Below are positions 6,951-13,967 of a stretch of 28,162 nt of DNA, in pieces. A program made the position numbers and the translations under genes. Within the stretch, counting starts at the first letter, position 1. Every line of letters begins with the position of its first letter. The notes beneath the pieces are model-generated. The model was not told the origin of the DNA and made no database searches. It worked only from the letters and a program-made list of their open reading frames with translations. This DNA is from Kiritimatiellia bacterium (lineage in GTDB: Bacteria > Verrucomicrobiota > Kiritimatiellia > RFP12 > DVOR01), in contig CAAGNN010000160.1 of the NCBI GenBank assembly GCA_900771325.1, positions 1 to 28,162 on the forward strand, in the 5' to 3' direction.

Positions 6951-7805
6951 ATGAACTGGGGATTTGCTTCGTATGAGACGCGCTTCCGCTGGGTGGCCGC
7001 CATTTGGGCCGTCATTTTGACTGGCTGGTGCTTTGCCGATACCAATTGGAAGGTGCGCGTGGTTGGGGCGCTACTGTGGGTGATTATCACGGTGGTGCTC
7101 TCGCTGCGTTTCGCCTGGTGGCGGCCGCGCTCCGAGCGCGAGGTGCCAATCTTCCTCCTTCTCGGCCGCCGCAGCGACGCGGGCTCCGCCGCCGACTGCC
7201 TCTCCCTGGCCGATCTCGAGGTCCTGATCCGCAACCTCTTGGCCGCCGGCTACCGCTTCCAGACCGTCACCGAGGCTATTGTCGCCCCGGCGCGCAAGTC
7301 GGTGGCGATGACTTTCGACGGCGGCGCGCGCGAGACCCTGGGCTCGCTCCTCCCGCTCTTCCAGCGCCACAATGTCAAGGCCACGCTCTTCGTCACCAAG
7401 GCCGGCGAGCACGAGGCTAGCAGCCTCAAGCCGTTGGAGATTCAGGAGCTTGTTCGTTCGGGGCTGATCGAGGTCGGCGGCACGGTCGACCCTCTGCCTC
7501 CCGACGCCCCGCAGGAGGCCTGGCAGGAGGCTATCGCGCATAACCGCCACTGGATTGCCGGCGTGGTCGGCCAACTTCCGCGCGTCTTCGCCTACCCGCA
7601 GGGCGCCCAGCCCGAGGCCTTGCAGGGCGCTGTCCGCGCCGCCGGCTACACCGAGGCGATGAGCGTCGGCCGCCAACTGCGCCCGGTCAAGGACGCTCCC
7701 TTCGATATTCACCGCCGCCTTATCCCCGGCAACTGCAAGCCTTGGCAGGCCTACCTCCTCGCCACTCGCGGCCGCTTCTCCGCCCTCTCCACCCCCAAGA
7801 TGTAG
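6951..7805 (+). CDS. Membrane-anchored NodB-like protein, likely inactive
   Basis: This 284-residue protein has two hydrophobic segments near the N-terminus (about 15-29 and 37-52) and then a polysaccharide-deacetylase-like domain. Motif 1 reads TFDGG (121-125) where active enzymes have TFDDG, so the second Asp, a metal ligand, is missing. The usual HxxxH motif after the strand EVG is replaced by GTVDPLPPD, so the metal-binding histidines are also gone. FAYPQGAQPE (213-222) keeps the motif 3 shape. The fold is therefore recognisable but zinc-dependent deacetylation is unlikely. The ribosome-binding site AAGGAG is at 6936-6941. The gene follows the BatD-like gene after 35 bases. Confidence 0.65.
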   Translation: MNWGFASYETRFRWVAAIWAVILTGWCFADTNWKVRVVGALLWVIITVVLSLRFAWWRPRSEREVPIFLLLGRRSDAGSAADCLSLADLEVLIRNLLAAGYRFQTVTEAIVAPARKSVAMTFDGGARETLGSLLPLFQRHNVKATLFVTKAGEHEASSLKPLEIQELVRSGLIEVGGTVDPLPPDAPQEAWQEAIAHNRHWIAGVVGQLPRVFAYPQGAQPEALQGAVRAAGYTEAMSVGRQLRPVKDAPFDIHRRLIPGNCKPWQAYLLATRGRFSALSTPKM

Positions 7806-7808
7806 CGT

Positions 7809-8010
7809 GGGGTGGGGACTGCTCGCCCCCACACCCCTCGGCAGGACTTCTCGCCCTGCACCCCGGGAGCGCGGTGCGCTCCACCCCGGCCGGCGCGCCC
7901 TCTGGGCACGCCGGCTTTTGGCACGCGAGGGCCGCCCCAGGCTGCGCAGCAGGGATGCGCTCCGCGCCTCCCTGCCAGGGCCGTTGGGGGCCAGCCCCCA
8001 AGCCCCCGGC
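7809..8010. repeat. Multi-hairpin repeat, copy 1
   Basis: This copy of a roughly 200-bp element begins directly after the NodB-like stop. It folds into successive stems: GTGGGG/CCCCAC (7812-7832), GGAGCGC/GCGCTCC, GCCGGCG/CGCCGGC (7889-7895 with 7909-7915) enclosing GCCC-TCT-GGGC, GCAGGGA/TCCCTGC (7949-7955 with 7969-7975), and TTGGGGGC/GCCCCCAA. The second copy is at 13183-13405 in the same orientation. Between copies, two stem positions have changed on both sides so that pairing is kept. Confidence 0.85.
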
Positions 8011-8059
8011 TTCACGCTCTGCCGCGCCCGTTCCTTGCGCTCAGGGCGGGTGAAGGTTG

Positions 8060-8176
8060 CGATAGGCGCGAGGCGAGAAGCGAGCGGGCTGTTGCCGGAG
8101 GTGGAAAGCCTGGGGAGGGGCTGCCGGTTCCTCCGTCGCGGCACGCGCGCTGTCGGCTAACGGCTGTCCGCTGTCG
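8060..8176. repeat. Heptad-ended intergenic repeat, copy C
   Basis: The left end is CGATAGG plus degenerate units. The core has GCCGGAGGTGGAAAGCCTGG and GTTCCTCCGTCGCGGCACGC, as in 3688-3805. The right array at 8149-8176 is GCTGTCG, GCTAACG, GCTGTCC, GCTGTCG. The right array mixes GCTAACS and GCTGTCS units, so the heptamer sequence drifts while the 7-bp period is kept. A stem GGCTGGG/CCCAGCC (8176-8200) enclosing GCGAAGC follows. Confidence 0.88.
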
Positions 8177-8206
8177 GCTGGGAGCGAAGCGACCCCAGCC
8201 CGGGGG

Positions 8207-8224
8207 GTGCGTACAGTTGTATGC
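8207..8224. promoter_or_regulatory. Operator-like inverted repeat
   Basis: TGCGTACA and TGTATGCA flank a central GT, forming an 18-base inverted repeat with one wobble position. It lies about 25 bases upstream of the predicted -35 of the next gene. No binding protein can be named. Confidence 0.35.
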
Positions 8225-8249
8225 AGGGGAGATTTTTCTTGCGTTTTAG

Positions 8250-8279
8250 TTGGACGAGGGGCGGCAAAAGTGATAGATT
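8250..8279 (+). promoter_or_regulatory. Possible promoter of YVTN-cytochrome gene
   Basis: TTGGAC (8250-8255) is followed after 18 bases by TAGATT (8274-8279), preceded by TG at 8271-8272. The match to consensus is moderate. Confidence 0.4.
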
Positions 8280-8304
8280 ATATGGCGTAGTTGGAGGACC
8301 AGTG

Positions 8305-10185
8305 ATGAAACGTCTTGTATTTTGTGTTGGTTTGGTGGCGAGCGCGATGGCGTTGGCCGTGGAAGCGGTGTTGCCGGAGGCGGTGGCGTTGATGCCTGGG
8401 GGCGAGTCGGTTGCCGTGGCCGAGCGTGGGGGCTGCCAGGTGTCGGTGCGCGACTTGCAGGGCAAGGAGTTGAAGGCTATCAAGGCCACGAAGCGCGAGG
8501 GCGGCTTCCTGGGGCTCTTTGCCACGGAGGTGCCGTTGCCGGTGATGGGGGTGGCGGTCGCGCCCGATGGGACGCTCTATTGGACGGCCGAGAATGGCAA
8601 TGAAGGGCTGCTGATGCGCGAGGATGGCGAGCAGGTGGTGACGGGGAACCGCCCGATGAGCCCGGTCCTCTCGCCCGATGGCCAGTTCCTCTATCTCTGC
8701 AACCGCTTTGACGCGACGGTGCAGAAGTATAATGCCAAGACGCTCAAGCTCTTGGCCGAGACGAAGGCGGTGCGCGAGGCGCACGGGTGCGCGTTGGGCA
8801 AGGATGGCAAGCTCCTCTTTGTGATCAATATGCTGCCCGACGACGCGACCGAGCCGGTGAAGTGGACGGCCGCGCGCGTGACGGTCATCGATACCGAGAG
8901 CTTCAAGGTGCTCGACAATGTACACCTGCCCGATGGGTCGACCGGCGTGCGCGGGGTGGCAGCCTCGCCCGATGGGAAGTTTATCTACCTCACGCACACT
9001 CAGGCGCGTTATCAGCTGCCGACCACGCAGTTGGAGCGCGGGTGGATGAACACCGCCGCCCTCTCGATCTTCGATGGCGTGAGCGGCAAGTATGTCAACA
9101 CCGTGCTGCTGGACGATGTGGACCTGGGCGCGGCGAACCCCTGGGGCGTCACGGTCACGCCCAACGGCAAGTTTGTGGTGGTCTCGCACGCCGGTACGCG
9201 CGAAGTGAGCGTCATCGACCGCGCCGCCCTGCACGAGCGGCTCGACCGCGCGGCCGCCGGGCAGAAGGTGACCGAGGTCACTTCGTCGGCCGCCGAGGTG
9301 CATAACGACCTCTCCTTCCTCTCGGGCATCCGCCGGCGCTTCCCCTTCGAGGCCGACGGTCCGCGCGGCGTGGTGGCGACGGACGAGAAGGCCTACGCGG
9401 TCTGCACCTTCGCCGATGCCTTGGTGGAGGTGCCCTTCACCGAGCGGAGCGTCCGGCCGGTGATTCATCCCTTGCGCGGAGAGGGGTTGCTGGACCTGAC
9501 GCAGGACCCGGTGTTGCGCGGGGAGATGCTCTTTAACGATGGCGCCAAGTGCTTCCAGCAGTGGCAGAGCTGCGCGACGTGCCACCCCGATGGCATCGTC
9601 GACGGCCTGAACTGGGACCTGATGAACGACGGCATTGGCAACCCGAAGCAGTCTAAGAGCCTCTACCTCTCGGGCGTGACGCCGCCGACGATGGTCACCG
9701 GCATCCGCAAGGATATGCAGCACTGCAACCGCGCCGGCTTCCGCCACATCCAGTTCTGCTCTATTTCCGAGGAGGAGGCGCTCTGCATCGATGCCTACGT
9801 GATGGCGATGAAGCAGCAGGTCTCGCCCTACGCCCGCAAGCAGAACGCCGAGGCCATCGCCCGCGGCAAGGTCATCTTCGAGCAGGCCGAGTGCGCCCGC
9901 TGCCACCGCCCCGAGTTCTACTTCACCGACGCAAGCGACCCCAACGACGGCTCCAAGTCCCGCCTCTTCGACCTGGGGCTGGGCATTCGCGACGAGCAAG
10001 GGCGGAAGTTCGACGTGCCCACCCTCTGCGAGGTCTGGCGCACGGCCCCCTATCTCTACGACGGCCGCGCCCGCACGATGCGCGAAGTCCTCACCACCCA
10101 CAACCCCGAGGACCTCCACGGCACCACCTCCACCCTCTCCGAGCAGGAACTCTCCGACCTCGAGATCTACGTCCTTTCCCTCTAA
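8305..10185 (+). CDS. Secreted YVTN-propeller di-heme cytochrome
   Basis: This 626-residue exported protein starts with the signal peptide MKRLVFCVGLVASAMALAVEA. Residues from about 25 to 370 carry repeated blade motifs such as MSPVLSPDGQFLYLCNR and GVAASPDGKFIYLTHT, typical of YVTN/NHL beta-propellers. The C-terminal part has two heme c sites, CATCH (423-427) and CARCH (530-534), and ends with FDVPTLCEVWRTAPYLYDGR, as in di-heme cytochrome c peroxidase/MauG-like proteins. It probably acts in the periplasm in electron transfer or peroxide or substrate oxidation; the substrate is unknown. The start at 8305 is chosen for GGAGG at 8293-8297 and the clean signal peptide; an upstream in-frame start at 8221 is unlikely. 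The next gene begins 18 bases later. Confidence 0.85.
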   Translation: MKRLVFCVGLVASAMALAVEAVLPEAVALMPGGESVAVAERGGCQVSVRDLQGKELKAIKATKREGGFLGLFATEVPLPVMGVAVAPDGTLYWTAENGNEGLLMREDGEQVVTGNRPMSPVLSPDGQFLYLCNRFDATVQKYNAKTLKLLAETKAVREAHGCALGKDGKLLFVINMLPDDATEPVKWTAARVTVIDTESFKVLDNVHLPDGSTGVRGVAASPDGKFIYLTHTQARYQLPTTQLERGWMNTAALSIFDGVSGKYVNTVLLDDVDLGAANPWGVTVTPNGKFVVVSHAGTREVSVIDRAALHERLDRAAAGQKVTEVTSSAAEVHNDLSFLSGIRRRFPFEADGPRGVVATDEKAYAVCTFADALVEVPFTERSVRPVIHPLRGEGLLDLTQDPVLRGEMLFNDGAKCFQQWQSCATCHPDGIVDGLNWDLMNDGIGNPKQSKSLYLSGVTPPTMVTGIRKDMQHCNRAGFRHIQFCSISEEEALCIDAYVMAMKQQVSPYARKQNAEAIARGKVIFEQAECARCHRPEFYFTDASDPNDGSKSRLFDLGLGIRDEQGRKFDVPTLCEVWRTAPYLYDGRARTMREVLTTHNPEDLHGTTSTLSEQELSDLEIYVLSL

Positions 10186-10203
10186 TCTAGGAGGCTGCAG
10201 CTT

Positions 10204-11190
10204 ATGCTGACTCATCTCAACGGCTCCCTCTGGACCATGCTCGACGCGCCGGCCAAAGGCGTGGAAATCGCCCGCGTGGGGTGGGGCACGCCCGATAGTC
10301 TGGCCCTGCCCTCCTCCGAGGGCATTCCCGGCATTTGGCTCTGCACGCCCGCCTCCGGCGGCTTCCCGCCGGTTATCCAGCGCACCTTCCTCTCGCGCGG
10401 GATGGCCCAGCCGATCACCGTCGATGGGCGCGAGGTCGGCTCCTACTACGAAACCGACGAGGCCGAATACGTCCTCTTGATGGGCGTGGGGCCGAGCGAC
10501 CTCACCGCCTCGCGCGGGGACCAGGCCTTCTCCGCTTTTGTCAACCTAGAGCTTGCCCTGCAAAGCGTCGGCTTCACCTTCCACGATGTGGTGCGCACCT
10601 GGCTCTACCTCGACCGCCTGCTGGAGTGGTATGACGAACTGAACCGTGCGCGCGATGCCTTCTTCGAGAGCCGCAAGATCTTCGGCGGCTTTGTCCCGGC
10701 CAGCACGGGCATCGGCTCGGCCAACCTCACCGGCTCGGCCATCATCACCGGGGCCATTGCGATGCGCCCGAAGGAGGGCAAGGGCGCCACGAAGGCGATG
10801 CTTGAGTCCCCGCTCCAGTGCTCGGCCCTCGATTACCGCAGCTCCTTCAGCCGCGCGGCCGAGATTGTCACCGGCGGCTTTCGGACTGTCTTCGTCTCCG
10901 GCACGGCCAGCATCGAACCCGGCGGCAAGACCGTGCATATTGGCGACTGCGCCAAGCAGATTGCCCTCTCGATGGAGGTGGTCGAGGCCATCCTCGCCAC
11001 GCGCGAGATGACCTTCCGCGACACCTCGCGCGCCATCGCCTATCTCAAAAAGCCCGAGTACCACACCCAGTGGCAGGCCTGGCTCAAGCAAAAGGGCCTC
11101 CCGCCCAACTTCGCGCAAGAGGTCGTGGCCGATGTCTGCCGCGACGACCTCCTCTTCGAGCTTGAGCTCGATGCCGTCAAACGCCTTTAA
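10204..11190 (+). CDS. RidA/YjgF-like protein, probably two-domain
   Basis: This 328-residue protein has no signal peptide. The segment FVNLELALQSVGFTFHDVVR followed by TWLYLDRLLEWYDELNRARD is the RidA/YjgF (L-PSP) signature. A second region, VFVSGTASIEPGGKTVHIGD with AKQIALSMEVVEAILA, repeats the RidA pattern, so it looks like two RidA folds in tandem, an arrangement also seen in FkbO/Hyg5-type chorismatases. The RidA-typical catalytic arginine cannot be placed with confidence, so deaminase activity is not claimed. The ribosome-binding site AGGAGG is at 10189-10194. The 18-base gap to the cytochrome gene implies co-transcription, and the pair may share a pathway. Confidence 0.7.
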   Translation: MLTHLNGSLWTMLDAPAKGVEIARVGWGTPDSLALPSSEGIPGIWLCTPASGGFPPVIQRTFLSRGMAQPITVDGREVGSYYETDEAEYVLLMGVGPSDLTASRGDQAFSAFVNLELALQSVGFTFHDVVRTWLYLDRLLEWYDELNRARDAFFESRKIFGGFVPASTGIGSANLTGSAIITGAIAMRPKEGKGATKAMLESPLQCSALDYRSSFSRAAEIVTGGFRTVFVSGTASIEPGGKTVHIGDCAKQIALSMEVVEAILATREMTFRDTSRAIAYLKKPEYHTQWQAWLKQKGLPPNFAQEVVADVCRDDLLFELELDAVKRL

Positions 11191-11247
11191 CCCTTCGCCC
11201 CTCCGGCGAGGCTACATCCCTAAACATCAGAGAAAGAACACCCCTAA

Positions 11248-13122
11248 ATGTTGAAGTCCCTGCCCCTCTTTGCGGCCCTGTGTGCCGCTTCGGTGGCTTG
11301 GTGCGCCAAGCCCAACGTCATCCCCGCCCTGCGTGAATGGACCGATGGCATCGGCGGCACCTACGCCCTCTCCGAGAAGACCCGCGTCATCATCGCCGAG
11401 GATGCCGACGCGCAGCTCGAGCAGTTCGCCCAGACCTTCGCGCAGGACATTGGCCGCGAACTCGTGCGCGAGACCCCGTGGTACAAGTGCATCATCCCCT
11501 TCTGGGGCGACCGCTTCCGCATGGGCGACATCTACCTGAAGGTCCGCTCCGATAGCGGCGTGGACAATCCCGAGGGCTACACCATCACCTCCGCCCAGAC
11601 CGGCCTGGTGGTGGAAGCGCCCACGGCCCAGGGTGCCTTCTGGGGCACGCGCTCGATCCTCCAGGTCTTCGCCGCGCAGGGCAACACCTTCCCCGCCGGC
11701 AAGGCCAAAGACTGGCCCGAGTACAAGGTCCGCGGCTTTATGTTCGATTGCGGCCGCAAGCCCTTCACGATGACCACCCTCCGCCAGCTGGTCAAGATCT
11801 GCTCCTACTACAAGCTCAACGACCTGCAGCTCCACCTCTCGGATAACTACATCTGGCTGCACAACTACCCCGGCGTGAAGACCGCCCAGGATATGCTCGC
11901 CTTCGAGCCCTCCGCCGGCGCCTTCCGCCTCGAGTCCAAGGTCCCCGGCCTCACCGCCACCGACATCTCCTACTCCAAGGCCGACTTCCGCGCCCTCGTG
12001 GCCGAAGCCGCCGCCCAGGGCGTCACCATCACCCCCGAGCTCGATGTCCCCGGCCACGCCCTCGCCCTCGTCCGCGTCCGCCCCGACCTGATGTACAAGG
12101 GCTCGGTCGGCGGGAAGCACGACCTCGAGCGCGCCGCGATGCTCGACCTCACGAACCCCGAGACCCTCCCCTTCGTCCAGTCCATCTTCGATGAGTACAT
12201 CGACGCGGGCATCTTCTCGAGCGAGACTGTCCACATCGGCACCGACGAATACTACGGCGATGCGGAGAGCTATCGCGCCTTCGCCGACGCGATGCTCAAG
12301 CACATCCGCGCCAAGGGCAAGACCCCCCGCCTCTGGGGCTCGCTCTCCTACAAGCGTGGCCAGACCCCCGTCACCTCCGAGGGCGTGCAGATGCACATCT
12401 GGTCCCTCGGCTGGCAGAACCCCCGCGAGGCCATTGCCGCCGGCTACGACATCATCAACATCCTCGACGTGTGGACCTACTCGGTGCCTAGCGGCAACGG
12501 CTCGGTCGGTGGCTATGGCGATGACATCAACTCCAAGTCCATCTACGAGAACTGGAGCCCGGCCAACTTCAACAACCTCAGCGTCGACCCCAAGGAACCC
12601 AAGCTCCTCGGCGGCGCCTGGGCGATGTGGAACGACAACTCCTTCCGCACCGACCCCGGCCTCTGCGGGCGCGACCTCCTCCCGCGCATCCAGAAGAACT
12701 GCGCTGCCATCGGCGCCAAGTGCTGGGATGGTGCCAAGCCCGAGCGCCCCTACGACGACTTCCTCGCCCAGGTCAAGGCCCAGGCCAAGACCCTCGATGC
12801 CGAAGAGCCCGGCGAGTGGGAGCTCTCCTTCAACGTCCTCGTCCCCGAAGGCTCCACCTGCTTCCCCCTGGCTAAGAGCGACGAGACCGACCTCTACGCC
12901 GTCTCCCCCGTCAATGGCAAGGTCGGCTTCCGCCGCGAGGGCGCGCAGTACACCTTCGATGTCACCCTCCCCAAGGGCAAGCCCACCAAGGTCACCTTCC
13001 GCTCCAAGAAGCGCGAGACCTCCCTCCTGATCGACGATCAGCCCTTCGACGGCAAGCCCGTCCGCCAGTACTTCCCCGAGGCCTGCAAGTTCTACACCCT
13101 CCCCAAGCCGCAGGCTAACTAA
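11248..13122 (+). CDS. Secreted GH20 beta-N-acetylhexosaminidase
   Basis: This enzyme would release terminal beta-linked GlcNAc or GalNAc from glycans outside the cytoplasm. The 624-residue protein has a signal peptide (first roughly 20 residues), a GH20b-like N-terminal domain with EGYTITSAQTGLVVEA and the following GAFWGTRSILQ, then the TIM barrel starting at KVRGFMFDCGRKPFTM. Barrel motifs include LNDLQLHLSDN, ITPELDVPGHA and HIGTDEYYG, where D333-E334 is the catalytic Asp-Glu pair of substrate-assisted catalysis. The tail has a small beta-rich domain ending near QYFPEACKFYTL. There is no clear Shine-Dalgarno, only AGAGAAAG about 16 bases upstream. A terminator follows. GH31 downstream suggests shared glycan substrates. 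Confidence 0.92.
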   Translation: MLKSLPLFAALCAASVAWCAKPNVIPALREWTDGIGGTYALSEKTRVIIAEDADAQLEQFAQTFAQDIGRELVRETPWYKCIIPFWGDRFRMGDIYLKVRSDSGVDNPEGYTITSAQTGLVVEAPTAQGAFWGTRSILQVFAAQGNTFPAGKAKDWPEYKVRGFMFDCGRKPFTMTTLRQLVKICSYYKLNDLQLHLSDNYIWLHNYPGVKTAQDMLAFEPSAGAFRLESKVPGLTATDISYSKADFRALVAEAAAQGVTITPELDVPGHALALVRVRPDLMYKGSVGGKHDLERAAMLDLTNPETLPFVQSIFDEYIDAGIFSSETVHIGTDEYYGDAESYRAFADAMLKHIRAKGKTPRLWGSLSYKRGQTPVTSEGVQMHIWSLGWQNPREAIAAGYDIINILDVWTYSVPSGNGSVGGYGDDINSKSIYENWSPANFNNLSVDPKEPKLLGGAWAMWNDNSFRTDPGLCGRDLLPRIQKNCAAIGAKCWDGAKPERPYDDFLAQVKAQAKTLDAEEPGEWELSFNVLVPEGSTCFPLAKSDETDLYAVSPVNGKVGFRREGAQYTFDVTLPKGKPTKVTFRSKKRETSLLIDDQPFDGKPVRQYFPEACKFYTLPKPQAN

Positions 13123-13147
13123 CCTCCACTTTCCTCAACCTCCCTCC

Positions 13148-13173
13148 AGGCCGCGCCCCGCGCGGCCTTTTTT
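13148..13173 (+). terminator. Intrinsic terminator after GH20
   Basis: A perfect 9-bp stem AGGCCGCGC / GCGCGGCCT with loop CCC is followed by six T residues, 26 bases after the GH20 stop. Confidence 0.92.
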
Positions 13174-13182
13174 GCGCCCGCC

Positions 13183-13405
13183 GTGCGGGGGCTGCTCGCC
13201 CCCGCACCCCTAGGCAGGGCGATGACATAGCTCCTGCGGACTTACTCGCCCTGCACCTCGGGAGCACGGTGCGCTCCACCCCGGCCGACGCGCCCGCTGG
13301 GCACGTCGGCTTTTGGCACGCGGTGGCACGCCAGGCAGCGCAGCGGGGATACGCTCCGCGCCTCCCCGCAAGGGCCGTTGGGGGCCCCGCCCCCAAGCCC
13401 CCGGC
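13183..13405. repeat. Multi-hairpin repeat, copy 2
   Basis: This is the second copy of the element at 7809-8010, same orientation, with about 20 extra bases near 13222-13242. The stem GCCGACG/CGTCGGC (13284-13290 with 13304-13310) replaces a G-C pair of copy 1 with A-T. The stem GCGGGGA/TCCCCGC (13343-13349 with 13363-13369) replaces an A-T pair with G-C. Most other stems are kept. It lies just after the GH20 terminator and has no coding potential. Confidence 0.85.
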
Positions 13406-13433
13406 ACCTCTTTTCCGCTTACCGGCCCGGGGC

Positions 13434-13528
13434 CGATAATTAACCCCACGGGGATAATTCTATTAAGCCCGGGGGTTAATGGTTCCGTCGGCCAGGTTCG
13501 ATAATTAACCCTGAAGGTTAATCATTCC
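13434..13528. repeat. Three TTAA-bounded short palindromes
   Basis: Three adjacent inverted repeats are visible: TTAACCCCACGGGGATAA, TTAAGCCCGGGGGTTAA and TTAACCCTGAAGGTTAA. CGATAATTAACCC occurs twice, at 13434-13446 and 13499-13511. The middle sequence is changed while the TTAA ends are kept. AT-rich arms stand out against the GC-rich surroundings. No gene is seen here. Confidence 0.7.
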
Positions 13529-13536
13529 ACCTGGGC

Positions 13537-13606
13537 CGCTTTACATTTTTGTCCGCCCCGGGTTCGCCTCGAGGTAGGCCCGGGTTCGAGGTCGACCCGG
13601 GCCGGG
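13537..13606. repeat. CGCTTTACATTTTT/CCGCCCCGGGTT repeat, left copy
   Basis: CGCTTTACATTTTT (13537-13550) is followed by GTCCGCCCCGGGTT and several CCGGGTT-type palindromic units ending in GTTTTT. An equivalent block starts exactly 220 bases downstream. Confidence 0.75.
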
Positions 13607-13650
13607 TTCGTTTTTGCCCCGGGGCGGATGAGGGGGCGGGGTGGGGTGCC

Positions 13651-13721
13651 CGTTCTGACGGGCCGCGTCCTCGCGGTCCAGGTGGGGACCCAGGCCGCCG
13701 GGGACGTCGGCCGTCAGAACG
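13651..13721. ncRNA. Candidate structured element, four-way fold
   Basis: An 11-bp perfect outer stem pairs CGTTCTGACGG (13651-13661) with CCGTCAGAACG (13711-13721). Inside are CCGCG/CGCGG (13663-13676), GTCC/GGAC (13676-13689) and a possible GGCCG/CGGCC arm that overlaps the outer stem. The whole could fold into a multi-branched structure. It is flanked by the two copies of the CGCTTTACATTTTT repeat. Transcription has not been shown; a DNA cruciform or transposable hairpin are alternatives. Confidence 0.4.
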
Positions 13722-13756
13722 AGCAACGGAGGCGCGTGCAGCGACGGGCCCCAGGG

Positions 13757-13832
13757 CGCTTTACATTTTTATCCGCCCCGGGTTGACCTCGGACCTGGGG
13801 CGGGTTGGGGGTGGACCCGGGGCGGGTGCGTT
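13757..13832. repeat. CGCTTTACATTTTT/CCGCCCCGGGTT repeat, right copy
   Basis: This is the direct repeat of 13537-13606, spaced 220 bases. It starts CGCTTTACATTTTT and continues ATCCGCCCCGGGTTGACC. CCGCCCCGGGTT pairs with the near-complement at 13796-13804. It ends before the A-rich upstream region of the PEP-CTERM gene. Confidence 0.75.
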
Positions 13833-13886
13833 TTTGGGTGGGGTGGGGAGGGGGAAGAAAAAAGTGCGCTAGATGAAAAAAAGTGC

Positions 13887-13917
13887 TTGACTTTTGTCAA
13901 CGGGGGGGGGGTAATAT
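13887..13917 (+). promoter_or_regulatory. Promoter with ten-G spacer tract
   Basis: The -35 TTGACT (13887-13892) and -10 TAATAT (13912-13917) are 19 bases apart. The spacer contains an uninterrupted run of ten G (13902-13911). The -35 is part of the inverted repeat TTGAC-TTTT-GTCAA (13887-13900). A-tracts directly upstream (AAAAAAAGTGC, with a second AAAAAAGTGC about 20 bases earlier) resemble an UP element. Loss of two G would give the optimal 17-base spacing. Confidence 0.65.
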
Positions 13918-13967
13918 ATACGCCGTCTTCCCCGCATTGGGGAGGGTTCAAGTAAGGATCATACGCT

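Noticed and set aside
7742..8249. Several overlapping + strand frames of 90-145 codons after the NodB-like gene
   Set aside because: They are translations of the multi-hairpin and heptad-ended repeats; similar peptides appear in other frames of the other repeat copies.
8221..8304. Upstream start (8221) for the YVTN-cytochrome protein
   Set aside because: It would put 28 extra residues before a clean signal peptide and would run through the predicted promoter.
8278..10215. 645-codon minus-strand frame opposite the YVTN-cytochrome gene
   Set aside because: Shadow frame; the + strand has a signal peptide, propeller repeats and two heme motifs.
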